Positions 38,401-46,647 of a stretch of DNA of 64,000 nt are shown here, piece after piece. Made by a program: the position numbers and the translations under genes. Source of the DNA: Nocardia albiluteola (GTDB taxonomy: Bacteria > Actinomycetota > Actinomycetes > Mycobacteriales > Mycobacteriaceae). The first letter of the stretch is position 1, and every line of letters begins with the position of its first letter. The stretch spans positions 620,001 to 684,000 of the forward strand of contig NZ_JAHKNI010000003.1 in NCBI RefSeq assembly GCF_018860155.1, read 5' to 3'. Below the pieces are notes generated by a model. That model worked only from the letters and a program-made list of their open reading frames with translations, was not told the origin of the DNA and searched no databases.

Positions 38401-39437
38401 TCGAGATCGCCCGCTTCTGGGCCGACCGCGCCGTCCATGATCCGGGCGACGACCGATTCCATATTCGCGGGGTCATCGGGCCCGACGAATTCCACGCCGG
38501 CTATCCGGACGCCCCGGGCCAGGGCATCGATGACAACGCGTACACCAACATCATGGCCGCCTGGGCGATCCGGCGCGCGCATGATGCGCTGCACCGGCTC
38601 GCCCCACGGGTCCGCGCGGAACTCCTGGAATCCCTGCGGATTCCGCCGGGGGACCCCGAACGCTGGACCGCGGTGGCCGACCGCTTGTACGTCCCGTTCC
38701 ACGACGGGGTGATCAGCCAGTTCGCCCGTTACGAGGAACTGTCCGAACTCGATTGGCCCGCCTACCGCGAGCGATATGGCGACATCGCCAGGCTGGACCG
38801 CATTCTCGAGGCCGAGGGCGACACCGTCGATCGCTACCGCGTGGCGAAGCAGGCCGACATCCTCATGCTGTTCTACCTACTGTCCGCGGATGAGCTCCGA
38901 GACCTGCTGGGCCGCATGGGATATCGGCTCCCGCCCGAGATGATCACGCGCACCGTCGACTACTACGTGGCCCGCACCACGCACGGCTCGACGCTCAGCG
39001 CCGTCGTGCACGCCTGGGTCCTGGCCCGCTCCAACCGCGACCAAACCGTAGCGTTCTTCCGAAGCGTCCTCGAGTCAGATGTCCACGACATTCAGGGCGG
39101 CACCACGGCCGAGGGAATCCACATGGCCGCCATGGCCGGAAGCGTGGATCTGTTGCAGCGCTGCTTCACCGGGCTCGAAATTCGCGGCGGCAGGCTGATA
39201 TTCAACCCGTGCTGGCCGCCGGAACTGGGCCGGCTGAGCTTCCCCATGGTCTATCGAGGCCACCGCCTCACCGTCCGCATCGACGCACGGACCCTGGAGG
39301 TCGCCTCCGAGCCGGACCGGGCGCCGGGCGTGGACATCGAATGCGGCGGGCTCCGGTATCGGCTCGCGGCGGGCGGTGTGGTTCGAGTGGCCCTGGCGGG
39401 CGACACAATTGCGGCGCCGCCCGAGAGCGCCGAGTAG
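35433..39437 (+). CDS. otsB1: OtsB1-like fusion: HAD beta-phosphoglucomutase + trehalose-phosphate phosphatase + GH65
   Basis: 1334 residues, same size and order as M. tuberculosis OtsB1 (Rv2006, a DosR-regulon gene). Domain 1 (~15-255): beta-phosphoglucomutase, D22/D24 (IFDMDGVVTDS), SASRN, GKPDPA, VVEDAEAG, all intact. Domain 2 (~275-510): trehalose-6-phosphate phosphatase, D286 (LLDFDGTLSD), YIGDDLTDEDAF. Domain 3 (~525-1320): GH65 maltose/trehalose/kojibiose phosphorylase fold with the catalytic Glu in GVIGPDEFHAGY (E1019). Together it could cleave a glucose disaccharide or its phosphate and isomerise beta-glucose-1-phosphate to glucose-6-phosphate. GTG 35433, GAGG eight bases upstream; DosR box at 35328. 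Confidence 0.92.
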   Translation: MHDQDVKGPIIDSRAFDAVIFDMDGVVTDSASIHAAAWTELFDTFLATRAPGRGEDLSPFTETDYERFVDGKARSDGVADFLAARGISLPHGELSDPADAVTVCGLSNRKDRLFLRRVARDGVPAFESTVALVRGLRAAGLGTAVFSASRNAAEVLAAARVGDLFAVRIDGVVAYELSLPGKPDPAMLLEAARRLGARPERTVVVEDAEAGVAAGRRGGFGLVIGVDRVGHADRLRAAGADEIVADLAQAQLRSGFPRMSEIPDALDYYPRIIDRLAAGRPAVLLDFDGTLSDIVPDPAAAVLHEGIAGALARLAERCLVAVVSGRELDDLRKRIDIPGLWYAGCHGFELLAPDGIPHAHAAGVAAEAAIADAARRLDRELRGIAGVVVEHKRFAVAVHHRAVAPARVAEVVAAVHRVGHEGGLRVAAGRRVTELHPDLHWDKGSAVKWLLRRFGAPAVPVYIGDDLTDEDAFDAVTADGIAICVRHREDGDRRTAAQFTVENPARVADLLDRLTNLIAAEGISAVPRDWLLDFDGYDPPTEKLREALCAGGNGYLGVRAAAPESRAGTHHYPGTYVAGIYNRLDDEIAGRTVDNESLVNLPNWLPLTWRVGDGDWFDPDAVELLSYRTEFDLRYAVLTRRWRYRDPDGRITAVTQRRFVSMHAPHLCALCTTLTAENWHGRLTIRSAIDTAVRNDLVDRYRALSGQHLAAAEVIRPGEDGVVALTSTVQSRIPIATAIRTTMRKNRIRYIGPSSPFGEPGLAGHDTEVELAERESVTVDKIGALYTGRDPAISSPGDQAWRELAGIDDIDTLLGPHIVAWEHLWARLRIDLDGDGVALRTVRLHLLHLMQTLSPHTVAVDAGVPARGLAGEAYRGHIFWDELFVLPVLTLRFPALTKSLLGYRHRRLPEARRLARDIGCAGALFPWQSGSDGREESQRMHLNPRSGRWTLDPSPRAHHAGIAVAYTVWHYYEATRDREFLSETGAELLIEIARFWADRAVHDPGDDRFHIRGVIGPDEFHAGYPDAPGQGIDDNAYTNIMAAWAIRRAHDALHRLAPRVRAELLESLRIPPGDPERWTAVADRLYVPFHDGVISQFARYEELSELDWPAYRERYGDIARLDRILEAEGDTVDRYRVAKQADILMLFYLLSADELRDLLGRMGYRLPPEMITRTVDYYVARTTHGSTLSAVVHAWVLARSNRDQTVAFFRSVLESDVHDIQGGTTAEGIHMAAMAGSVDLLQRCFTGLEIRGGRLIFNPCWPPELGRLSFPMVYRGHRLTVRIDARTLEVASEPDRAPGVDIECGGLRYRLAAGGVVRVALAGDTIAAPPESAE

Positions 39438-39481
39438 GCGGCGGTATCGGGCGGACACGGTGATCATCGCCAAGTCGTTCC

Positions 39482-39634
39482 ATGTGCGTCCCGCCCGCCG
39501 AGGTGGAGGTCGAGGTCCAGGACGGGGTGGTCACGCTCACGGGCGTCAGGATCCGGGGCGACAGCGTGTGCAGCAGCGCGAAACACCGTGAGACTGATTG
39601 TCTTCCGCCCGTGTTCCCGAGGTCGCCGGGATAG
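39482..39634 (+). pseudogene. BON-domain fragment
   Basis: A 50-codon frame beginning MCVPPAEVEVEVQDGVVTLT then GV matches the core strand of BON domains (V-x-V-x-D/N-G-x-V-x-L-x-G). The rest (RIRGDSVCSSAKHRET...) is unrelated. The next gene has a complete BON domain, so this is probably the remains of a neighbouring CBS/BON gene. The 39438-39719 gap otherwise holds the DosR-like box at 39635-39648. Confidence 0.5.
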
Positions 39635-39648
39635 GTGACTTGCGGCCC
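39635..39648. promoter_or_regulatory. Candidate DosR/DevR box
   Basis: GTGAC-TTGC-GGCCC, one mismatch in each arm, 71 bases before the CBS-BON start. A weaker GGTCC half-site follows about 21 bases on. Confidence 0.5.
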
Positions 39649-39719
39649 TGGGGCCGCCTTCCGGTCCTCCGGTTGGCTCGGAGGGGACGACAGATCACAC
39701 ACAACAGGAGGCGATCGCC

Positions 39720-40382
<663 letters not shown>

Positions 40383-40496
40383 CGGCCGGAGAGCACGGAT
40401 TGCGCCGTGCCCGTGGTCTTTTCCGGCGACATCGGAAACCGCGTGCAGTGGCGGAGGTTTGGCGGTGCACGACGCTGGCGGGCGCGCGTCGGCGGG

Positions 40497-40680
40497 GCAC
40501 TGTGGTACCGCGCCAACGACTTTGGTCTCTGCCAGGCCCTGGACGGGTATCGGCGGCTGCTGGACGAATACGGTCCGGAGATCAGTGTGGCGGTGCGTAA
40601 AGCTGCGCCCAGCCGTACGGCCGGGTCGGTCGGCAACTCCCAGGAGATCGAGATCTACGCTTTGGGGTCCGGTTTCGCAA
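40497..40680 (+). pseudogene. Possible fragment of phosphoenolpyruvate synthase/PPDK ATP-binding domain
   Basis: A plus-strand frame reads ALDGYRRLLDEYGPEISVAV then RKAAPSRTAGSVGNSQEIEI and YALG. This resembles the AYRxLxxxYG...VAVRSSAxxEDxxxxSFAGQQETxLxVxG block of PEP synthase N-domains, heavily diverged. No other part is found and the frame then runs antisense to the next gene. The match is short and judged by eye, so the identity is tentative. Confidence 0.35.
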
Positions 40681-41490
40681 TCACCGGCGCGAGACGATCA
40701 ATCCGTAGTGCCCGTCGTAACGGTGATACAACACGCAGCCGCGGTCCAGTGCTGGGTCGCGGTAGAACAGGAACGGTGATCCGCTCAACGACAGCCGGTG
40801 GAGTGCTTGCCGCCGGTTCAATTCCGGGGCCGGAGCGTTGTCGACGGTGATCCGCAGATTACCGGGGATGACGGCCCGTGGCGGCGGATCGAGCCGGGTG
40901 AGGCGGTAGTCGCCGTGCGCGGTCCGGTACAGCAGACTCTCGGCCTCGGCGCCCGGTTCATGGAACATCTCGAACGGGTAGTCCATCAGTGTTATGTAGA
41001 CCGCGGCATCGGCCGCCATGTGATCGTGGAGACGAAAGGCCTTGGTCCGCATTATGGTTCGCTGATGCGCGGGCCGCACGAAGAGCAGCGTCGGCGCCTG
41101 TGGTCCACAGCGTTCCCACGCAATCGGCCCGGAGCGGGCCAGGGCCTGCAGTCGTGTTCGCGTGCGCGCCTGCAGTGCGTCCACCACCCCGGGGACGCTC
41201 GCGCCGGTCACCTGCACGCGGATCGCCCGCGAGGTGGCGATGTCCACCTGGGCGACAAAGGGATCGGCCGCCGCCGTGTCGTGGTGGTCCGTCACACGCA
41301 CGCGTACCGACGTAATAGGCGAGGGGTGGCGCTCGACTGCTCTGCGGATACGTTGCCGCGCGTAATCGCCGAACATGCGCGGAATTCGAGCATCGAGACG
41401 AACGTCGACGACCGGCGCGGCTGGACGGCCGGCGGCGCGGATGCCTCCGCGCGGGAACGGCCGTGGGTCGGCCTCGGGAGCGCTGGTCAT
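40681..41490 (-). CDS. hpf: Ribosome hibernation promoting factor, long actinobacterial type
   Basis: 269 residues from ATG 41488-41490. An N-terminal HPF/RaiA-like domain (VDVRLDARIPRMFGDYARQR, VRVRVTDH, VAQVDIATSRAIRVQVTG) is followed by two C-terminal RaiA_C-type dimerisation segments (TKAFRLHDHMAADAAVYITL, MDYPFEMFHEPGAEAESLLY; QALHRLSLSGSPFLFYRDPA, YHRYDGHYGLIVSR). It resembles Rv0079/MSMEG_3935, DosR-controlled ribosome-stabilising proteins. It should inactivate and protect 70S ribosomes in hypoxia. The GNAT gene ends 2 bases upstream on the same strand, so one operon led from ~42.4 kb. Confidence 0.88.
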   Translation of the reverse strand: MTSAPEADPRPFPRGGIRAAGRPAAPVVDVRLDARIPRMFGDYARQRIRRAVERHPSPITSVRVRVTDHHDTAAADPFVAQVDIATSRAIRVQVTGASVPGVVDALQARTRTRLQALARSGPIAWERCGPQAPTLLFVRPAHQRTIMRTKAFRLHDHMAADAAVYITLMDYPFEMFHEPGAEAESLLYRTAHGDYRLTRLDPPPRAVIPGNLRITVDNAPAPELNRRQALHRLSLSGSPFLFYRDPALDRGCVLYHRYDGHYGLIVSRR

Positions 41491-41492
41491 GG

Positions 41493-41996
41493 TTACCGTC
41501 GCTGTACAGGGCCGAGTTCCAGTACGACGCTGACGACGCCGTTGTCGCACTTCGCGTTGATCGGCATGTCGGCATCCATCAGCAACTGCATCGTCGTCGA
41601 GTTGGTGGACAGGATCTCGGCCACGAAGCGCTGGATATCGTACCGGCGGGCCTCCTGCGCGAGACCGGCGAGCAGCGTGGTGCCGATGCCCGAGCGCTGG
41701 TCCTCGTGCGCCACGATCATCGTGACCTCGGCGCAGCGGGGATCCTCGAGCACGACGTAGTTGGCGACGCCGATAAGCCAGCGGCCCAGGAAGGCGCCCA
41801 CCGCGAAATGCTTCGGATCGTGCGCGGCGATCTGCGTGGCGACGTGGTCGAGATTCTTCGGGCGCGGTCCGAAAAACCGGTAGTAGCGGTCGCGTTCGCC
41901 GAGCCCCGCGTGTAGATCACGGACCGTCGCCGTATCGCTCGGCATCAGCGTGCGATACGTCACCTCCGTCAGGTCGATGGCTGTATTCGCGGTCAT
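41493..41996 (-). CDS. GNAT family acetyltransferase
   Basis: 167 residues from ATG 41994-41996, AAGGA upstream. VTYRTLMPSDTATVRDLHAG, LGERDRYYRFFGPRPKNLDH, the acetyl-CoA loop (VAHEDQRSGIGTTLLAGLAQ, i.e. Q-x-x-G-I-G) and a C-terminal RFVAEILSTNSTTMQLLMDA helix. This matches the acetyltransferase domain type found alone or in cAMP-regulated protein acetylases (Pat). Target unknown; placed between a hypothetical protein and the hibernation factor, it may acetylate proteins during dormancy. Confidence 0.85.
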   Translation of the reverse strand: MTANTAIDLTEVTYRTLMPSDTATVRDLHAGLGERDRYYRFFGPRPKNLDHVATQIAAHDPKHFAVGAFLGRWLIGVANYVVLEDPRCAEVTMIVAHEDQRSGIGTTLLAGLAQEARRYDIQRFVAEILSTNSTTMQLLMDADMPINAKCDNGVVSVVLELGPVQRR

Positions 41997-42022
41997 GGTG
42001 ATCCTTTCGGTGTTGTTCGCCG

Positions 42023-42355
42023 CTAGATCCGCAGTGCGGTGGCGGCGGTGTCCGGTGGCGCGGTGGTGTCCAGCACGGCCGCAGCGGGCCAGGTCGCCAC
42101 CTGCCGGACCAGTCCGGACAGCGCGCCGTGAGCGACGGCAGGGTCGTCCAGCCGGTGCGACAGGCGCGCGGTATCGGGCAGCGGCGGGCGCATGACCAGC
42201 ACCGGCTCGTCCGCGCCGCCGGCCGGGTCGCTCAGGTGCGCGACGCCGAGATGGACATCGGGTGCGAAGCGGCGGTTCAGTTCCCCGAACAGCGCGACCA
42301 CCGCCGAATGGGTTTCGGCGAGTGTCGCGAAGGGGGTGGTGGACTCCATGGCCAA
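42023..42355 (-). CDS. Hypothetical protein of the hibernation operon
   Basis: 110 residues (start ATG 42353-42355, or the second ATG two codons on). It is soluble, with no signal peptide, membrane helix or known motif; composition is Ala/Asp/Pro-rich with a possible alpha-beta fold (FATLAETHSAVVALFGELNR, HLGVAHLSDPA). Twenty-six bases separate it from the GNAT gene, and a DosR box (42386-42399) lies 31 bases before its start, so it probably leads the DevR-controlled operon hyp-GNAT-hpf. Confidence 0.6.
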   Translation of the reverse strand: MAMESTTPFATLAETHSAVVALFGELNRRFAPDVHLGVAHLSDPAGGADEPVLVMRPPLPDTARLSHRLDDPAVAHGALSGLVRQVATWPAAAVLDTTAPPDTAATALRI

Positions 42356-42382
42356 CAGCTTGGCCGATCATCGCCCGTTCCG

Positions 42383-42402
42383 TGATGGCCGAAAGTCCCC
42401 TG
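42383..42402. promoter_or_regulatory. DosR/DevR box in the hspX divergent region
   Basis: TGGCC-GAAA-GTCCC (42386-42399), equivalent to GGGACTTTCGGCC on the other strand, a common DosR box variant. It lies between the divergent hpf operon and hspX. Confidence 0.6.
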
Positions 42403-42457
42403 ACCACTGGGCTTGTGACCCGGCAGGCCGGTCGCGCCGGGGCAGCCCGGCCGGTGC

Positions 42458-42477
42458 CGGGGGACTTCCGTCACCTC
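42458..42477. promoter_or_regulatory. Second DosR/DevR box upstream of hspX
   Basis: GGGAC-TTCC-GTCAC (42461-42474): perfect left arm, one mismatch in the right, 94 bases before the hspX ATG. M. tuberculosis hspX likewise has more than one DosR site. Confidence 0.6.
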
Positions 42478-42568
42478 GGTGTGAAGGCGCGATGCCCTAG
42501 GAGTTCAAACGCGGGAACGATGAAATCGACGGGGTAGGAACCGGTACCCACACAGCTGAGGAGTGACC

Positions 42569-42994
42569 ATGAACCTGCTTCCTGCCCATCATCGCCCGGG
42601 CTCATTACTACCCGATTTCACCGACCTGTGGAGTGCGCTCACGCCGGGCCTGGCGCCCATGTTCGGCAGTCACATGCTGCGGGTGGAGGAGTCCATCGAC
42701 GAGGGCCATTACGTGGTCCGCGCCGAAATCCCCGGCATAGATCCGGCCAAGGACCTGGAGGTGTCCGTGCACAGCGGGCTGCTCACGATCAAGGCCGAGC
42801 GCAGCGAGACCGCCGAGGAGAAGGGACGTTCGGAATTCAGTTACGGTGCGTTCGAGCGCACCGTATCGCTGCCCGGGGGCGCGAAGGACGAGGGTATCGA
42901 TGCCAGCTACGCCAAGGGGATCCTCACCGTCAGAGTTCCCCTGGGCAAGCCCAAGGAGAAGGTCACCAAGGTCGACGTGAAGTCCGGCGATTAG
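42569..42994 (+). CDS. hspX: Alpha-crystallin small heat shock protein (HspX/Acr type)
   Basis: 141 residues. A short N-arm (HHRPGSLLPDFTDLWSALTP) resembles that of M. tuberculosis HspX (Rv2031c), followed by the alpha-crystallin domain: MLRVEESIDEGHYVVRAEIP, LLTIKAERSETAEEKGRSEF, YGAFERTVSLP, YAKGILTVRVPL (G-I-L-T-V). It is an ATP-independent holdase and the classical abundant dormancy protein. ATG 42569 has GAGGAG 5 bases upstream (a GTG two codons earlier is less likely). Two DosR boxes lie upstream and a strong hairpin follows. Confidence 0.93.
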   Translation: MNLLPAHHRPGSLLPDFTDLWSALTPGLAPMFGSHMLRVEESIDEGHYVVRAEIPGIDPAKDLEVSVHSGLLTIKAERSETAEEKGRSEFSYGAFERTVSLPGGAKDEGIDASYAKGILTVRVPLGKPKEKVTKVDVKSGD

Positions 42995-43012
42995 CGGTGG
43001 ATTCTCGGCCGG

Positions 43013-43038
43013 GGCTGCGGCGTCCGGACGCCGCAGCC
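43013..43038 (+). terminator. Hairpin after hspX
   Basis: GGCTGCGGCGTCC-GGACGCCGCAGCC is a perfect 26-base palindrome starting 18 bases after the hspX stop. It has no T-tract, as usual for high-GC actinobacteria. It separates hspX from the next universal stress gene. Confidence 0.7.
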
Positions 43039-43082
43039 GGTCGCCGTCTGGATGGCAGCCGATCGGGTGAAAGGAGCAGCTC

Positions 43083-43988
43083 ATGACGCAGCAAGACCAC
43101 GGGGTCGCGATCGTCACGGCGACCGATGGCTCGGCCGGGTCGTATCGGGCGGTGGCGTGGGCGGCCGCGGACGCGGCGCTGCACGGCTGCCCGCTCGAGG
43201 TGATCGCGTCGATGGCGTTCGAAGGGCCTTACGGTCCGGCGCCGTACGTGACCGCGGAGGTGGTCGAGCAGCTGCAGCACAGCGGTGAGGAGATCGTTGC
43301 CGAGGCGGCGCGCATCGCGGCGGCTGTCACGGGCTCGAGCCCCGTCGAGGTCCGCCAGGAGGTGACCTTCAATCCGATCATCGGCGTCCTGATCGAGCGC
43401 TCGCGCACCGCACGGGCGCTGGTGGTCGGCAGCCGGGGCCGGGGCGCGGTGCAGCGTGCGCTGCTCGGCTCGGTGAGCTGGGCGATGATTCACCACGCGC
43501 ACTGCCCCGTCGTTGTGGTGAGCGTCGCGGCCGGCAATGATCCGGTCTCGATGCGCGAACCGGTTCTCGTCGGTGTCGACGGGAGCCAGAGCAACGCGCC
43601 GGCTGTCGTGATCGCGTTCGAGGAGGCGGCACTGCGGGGCGTCGGGCTGACGGCGCTGCGGTGCTGGAGCGATTCGAGCGACGGTGAACTGCTTGCCGGT
43701 GCATGGGAACAGGCGCGGGACAAGGAGCTGGCGCTGCTGGAGGAGGATCTCGCGGTCCACCGCGAGCGCTGGCCGGATGTCCCGGTGCGCAGCCTCGTCC
43801 GGCGCGACCGGCCCGCGCACGCCCTGCTGGCCGAATCGGACAACGCGCAACTGGTCGTGGTGGGCGGCCGCGGCCGCGGCGGATTCGCCGAGATGCCGCT
43901 CGGATCGACCAGCCGGGCGCTGGTGCAGTCGGTCGAATGCCCGATCCTCGTCGCCCGCGAGCCCGGTGCCGCGCCCCCGAGCCGATAG
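43083..43988 (+). CDS. Universal stress protein, tandem UspA domains
   Basis: 301 residues. Domain 1: AIVTATDGSAGSYRAVAWAA and VGSRGRGAVQRALLGSVS; domain 2: VLVGVDGSQSNAPAVVIAFE and VGGRGRGGFAEMPLGSTS, ending CPILVAREP. Similar to the product at 28352. The first strand has TATDGS instead of VGVDGS, but the ATP loops are complete. AAAGGAG is 6 bases before ATG 43083. It follows hspX after a terminator-like hairpin; read-through or an unseen promoter would drive it. Confidence 0.9.
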   Translation: MTQQDHGVAIVTATDGSAGSYRAVAWAAADAALHGCPLEVIASMAFEGPYGPAPYVTAEVVEQLQHSGEEIVAEAARIAAAVTGSSPVEVRQEVTFNPIIGVLIERSRTARALVVGSRGRGAVQRALLGSVSWAMIHHAHCPVVVVSVAAGNDPVSMREPVLVGVDGSQSNAPAVVIAFEEAALRGVGLTALRCWSDSSDGELLAGAWEQARDKELALLEEDLAVHRERWPDVPVRSLVRRDRPAHALLAESDNAQLVVVGGRGRGGFAEMPLGSTSRALVQSVECPILVAREPGAAPPSR

Positions 43989-44291
43989 GAACCTGCCCGA
44001 TGCGTCAGGACCGACCTCCCCGGCCGGGTGGTGTCGGGGTCTGGCATCCGGTGCGACGGCCCGGATGCTCGGGCCGGAATTCGTGTATGTCCACCGAAGG
44101 TCCCTTCCACGCGGCCGAGTGTCATCGTCGGCGCGGGACCGCTGTGGAGCGAACGGCCCGCATCGACAGGGCGGATGGACGCGGAGAGTGCGACCTTCGA
44201 TCCTGTGATCCAGCTCTCAGCCGGTCGATCATCGAATCATGACGCGAATGGCTGCCGAGGGCCGCCACAACGACGGGGTGGCGTTTCCGCC
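43989..44291. other. Gene-free stretch with a weak DosR-like palindrome
   Basis: About 300 bases between two stress genes. CCACC-GAAG-GTCCC (44091-44104) has one perfect arm of a DosR box in this upstream region of the gene at 44292. Nothing else is recognisable. Confidence 0.35.
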
Positions 44292-45197
44292 ATGAAATCG
44301 CCGGCGACGAAGGATATGAATCGGCAGTCGGTCGTGGTCGGGGTCGACGGGACGACGGGCTCCCTCAACGCCGCCCGCTGGGCCGCGCATCTCGCTCACG
44401 CACTGCATGTGCCGTTGTCGGTCGTGCATTTGGACCCGCGGCACGACGGTGAGAACCCGTTGCCGCGGCATGGCGACCGGACCACGCCGGTCGATCCGTC
44501 CGGGGTCGCGGAGCAGGCCGTCGGCCTGGTGCGCACCGCCGTCGGTGATCTCGATTTGAACTATGAAAATGGTGGTGGCGCAGTCGATTCAGCGCTCATC
44601 GAGCGGAGCGGCCGGGCGCGGTACATGGTCATCGGGATGCATCCCGAGGTGGGATCCGGTCTGATCGGGCGCACCACGATGCACGTGGTGACCCGGGCGC
44701 ACTGTCCGGTCCTGGTGTGGCGTGGAGCGGCCGGTCACCCGATACCGCGACGGCTCCCGATTGTGGTGGCCGTGGACGGTACGCCGGTGAGCGAGTCGGC
44801 GGTGGACTGTGCGTTCGAGCTGGCGGCGGCGTTCGGGGTGCCGGTGACCGCTGTACACGTGCGGCCGCCGGGCATCGCGCCCATCGGCCGGCATGTGGAT
44901 AGTGACGCCGAGTCGCGAGCGTTGCTGTCGGCGGCGCTGGCGGGTCCGAGGCAGCGGCACCCCGGCGTGCCGGTGGCCGAGCGAGTCGTCGCGGGAGCCA
45001 CCGTACCCGTCCTGGCGCGGATGAGCGCCGAGGCCCAATTACTGGTCGTGGGCAGCAGGTCGCGGGGCAGTGCCGCCGCGGTCCTACTGGGGTCGGTGAG
45101 CCGGGAGCTCCTGCACCGTTCCTCGTGCCCGGTGCTGGTCTGCCGCGACGGACGGTCGGCGGCACACCGCACCCCTGGCAGAGGGGATCCGCAATGA
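44292..45197 (+). CDS. Universal stress protein, tandem UspA domains (divergent type)
   Basis: 301 residues. Domain 1 is diverged: VVVGVDGTTGSLNAARWAAH is normal but the glycine loop is changed (IGMHPEVGSGLIGRTTM). Domain 2 has a standard loop (VGSRSRGSAAAVLLGSVS) and VVAVDGTPVSESAVDCAFEL. It differs from the other five full-length proteins and resembles Rv2028c/Rv3134c-like or generic actinobacterial Usps. Its TGA overlaps the ATG of the acyltransferase gene (ATGA), so the two are translationally coupled. Confidence 0.87.
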   Translation: MKSPATKDMNRQSVVVGVDGTTGSLNAARWAAHLAHALHVPLSVVHLDPRHDGENPLPRHGDRTTPVDPSGVAEQAVGLVRTAVGDLDLNYENGGGAVDSALIERSGRARYMVIGMHPEVGSGLIGRTTMHVVTRAHCPVLVWRGAAGHPIPRRLPIVVAVDGTPVSESAVDCAFELAAAFGVPVTAVHVRPPGIAPIGRHVDSDAESRALLSAALAGPRQRHPGVPVAERVVAGATVPVLARMSAEAQLLVVGSRSRGSAAAVLLGSVSRELLHRSSCPVLVCRDGRSAAHRTPGRGDPQ

Positions 45198-46555
45198 CCG
45201 AACTGGGACCGCTGGATACGGGATTCCTGGAGATCGAGGACGCCGATCGGCACGTCAGTCTGGCGATCGGTGCGGTGGCGATCATCGACGGGACCGCGCC
45301 CGGCCGGGACGAGTTTCGTGCGGGGGTGGCGGCGGGGCTGTCGCGGCAGCCGCGGCTGCGGCAGCGCATGCGCAGGGCGCCGCTGGACATCGTCGCGCCG
45401 GCGTGGGAGGACGATCCGAATTTCGATCTGGCACATCATATTCGGTGGGTCGCATTGGCCGCGCCCGCGGACGAGGCGGCGTTGCGGGAACTGGTGGCCA
45501 CCGAGCTGGCCAGGCGCCTGGACCGCGATCATCCGCTCTGGGAGATCGTCGTCGTCGAGCGCCTCGACGGCGGTCGCTGGGCGTTGATCGTCAGGGCGCA
45601 CCACAGCATGGTCGACGGAATCTCTGGCATCACACTGTTCGAGGGCTTCTGCGATCTACCCGACAGCGAGGCGGAAACCCGCCGCGTACAACCTGGGAAT
45701 GCTTCTGGTCGTGACCTTTTCGGCGTCCTGGCGCAGGTGCTGCGGCTGCCGTTCGCGCTGCCCGGATGGGCCGCCGCGACGGCGCGCACCCTGGCTCCGG
45801 TGGTGTATGCGGCCGTGGCACCGGCCGCACAGACGTCGCTGAACGGTCCGATCGGGCGGCAGCGGCGGTACGCCGTCGCGCGGGCCGAGCTGGCGCAGGT
45901 GCGGGAGATCCGCGCGGCCTACGAGGTCACGGTCAACGACGTGGTGGTCGCGGCCGTTGCCGCCGCCTACCGGCGGTTGCTGCTGACCCGCGGCGAGGAT
46001 CCCGCATCGCACGGGCTGCGGATCCTGGTGCCGGTGGCGATGCGTGCCGCTGATGCGAAATACGTTCTGGACAACCGCGTCTCGGCGATGATCCCGCGCT
46101 TGCCGGTCGAAATCGACGATCCCGTCCAGCGACTGCGCGCCGTGCACGACAGGATCGGCCGGCACCGGGCGCGCGGCGAGGCCGAAGCCGAGGAATCTTT
46201 GCTGGCGTTCGCCGACAGGCTGCCGTCCGGGGTGGTGGCGTGGGTGTTCCGTCTGGCGTCGGCACTCCCGCAGCGCGCGGTCAGCGCGTTGGCAACCAAC
46301 GTGCCCGGGCCCGCGCACGCCCTGACCATGAACGGCCGGAGGGTGCTCGAGATCTGGCCGTGCATGCCGATCGCCATGCGCCTGCGCACCACGATCGCGA
46401 TCCTCAGCTATACCGGACAGCTGGCGTTCGGCATCACCGGCGACTACGACAGCGTCCCGGACATCGAGGAGCTGGCGTCCGGCATCGCGAAGGAGATCGA
46501 CGTGCTGCTGGCTCACGCGCGGGGACGGCGCGTCCCGGGTGAGACACCGGGCTGA
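45194..46555 (+). CDS. Wax ester synthase/diacylglycerol acyltransferase (WS/DGAT, Tgs type)
   Basis: 453 residues. The active-site motif HHSMVDG (H136, H137, D141) fits HHxxxDG. Other family features: FLEIEDADRHVSLAIGAVAI, PLWEIVVVERLDGGRWALIV, VNDVVVAAVAAAYRRLLLTR, LVPVAMRA, SALATNVPGPAHALTMNGR, TILSYTGQLAFGITGD. It transfers acyl from acyl-CoA to diacylglycerol or alcohols, making storage triacylglycerol or wax ester. Tgs1 (Rv3130c) does this under DosR in M. tuberculosis dormancy. Coupled to the stress gene upstream. Confidence 0.92.
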   Translation: MTELGPLDTGFLEIEDADRHVSLAIGAVAIIDGTAPGRDEFRAGVAAGLSRQPRLRQRMRRAPLDIVAPAWEDDPNFDLAHHIRWVALAAPADEAALRELVATELARRLDRDHPLWEIVVVERLDGGRWALIVRAHHSMVDGISGITLFEGFCDLPDSEAETRRVQPGNASGRDLFGVLAQVLRLPFALPGWAAATARTLAPVVYAAVAPAAQTSLNGPIGRQRRYAVARAELAQVREIRAAYEVTVNDVVVAAVAAAYRRLLLTRGEDPASHGLRILVPVAMRAADAKYVLDNRVSAMIPRLPVEIDDPVQRLRAVHDRIGRHRARGEAEAEESLLAFADRLPSGVVAWVFRLASALPQRAVSALATNVPGPAHALTMNGRRVLEIWPCMPIAMRLRTTIAILSYTGQLAFGITGDYDSVPDIEELASGIAKEIDVLLAHARGRRVPGETPG

Positions 46556-46647
46556 GCCGGGCCGATGGCTGCGCCCGGCAGCCCGGGGCGCCGGCGTGGA
46601 TCTGGGCCAACGGCACGCTCCCGGCGCACGATGATGGCGGCGCATCG

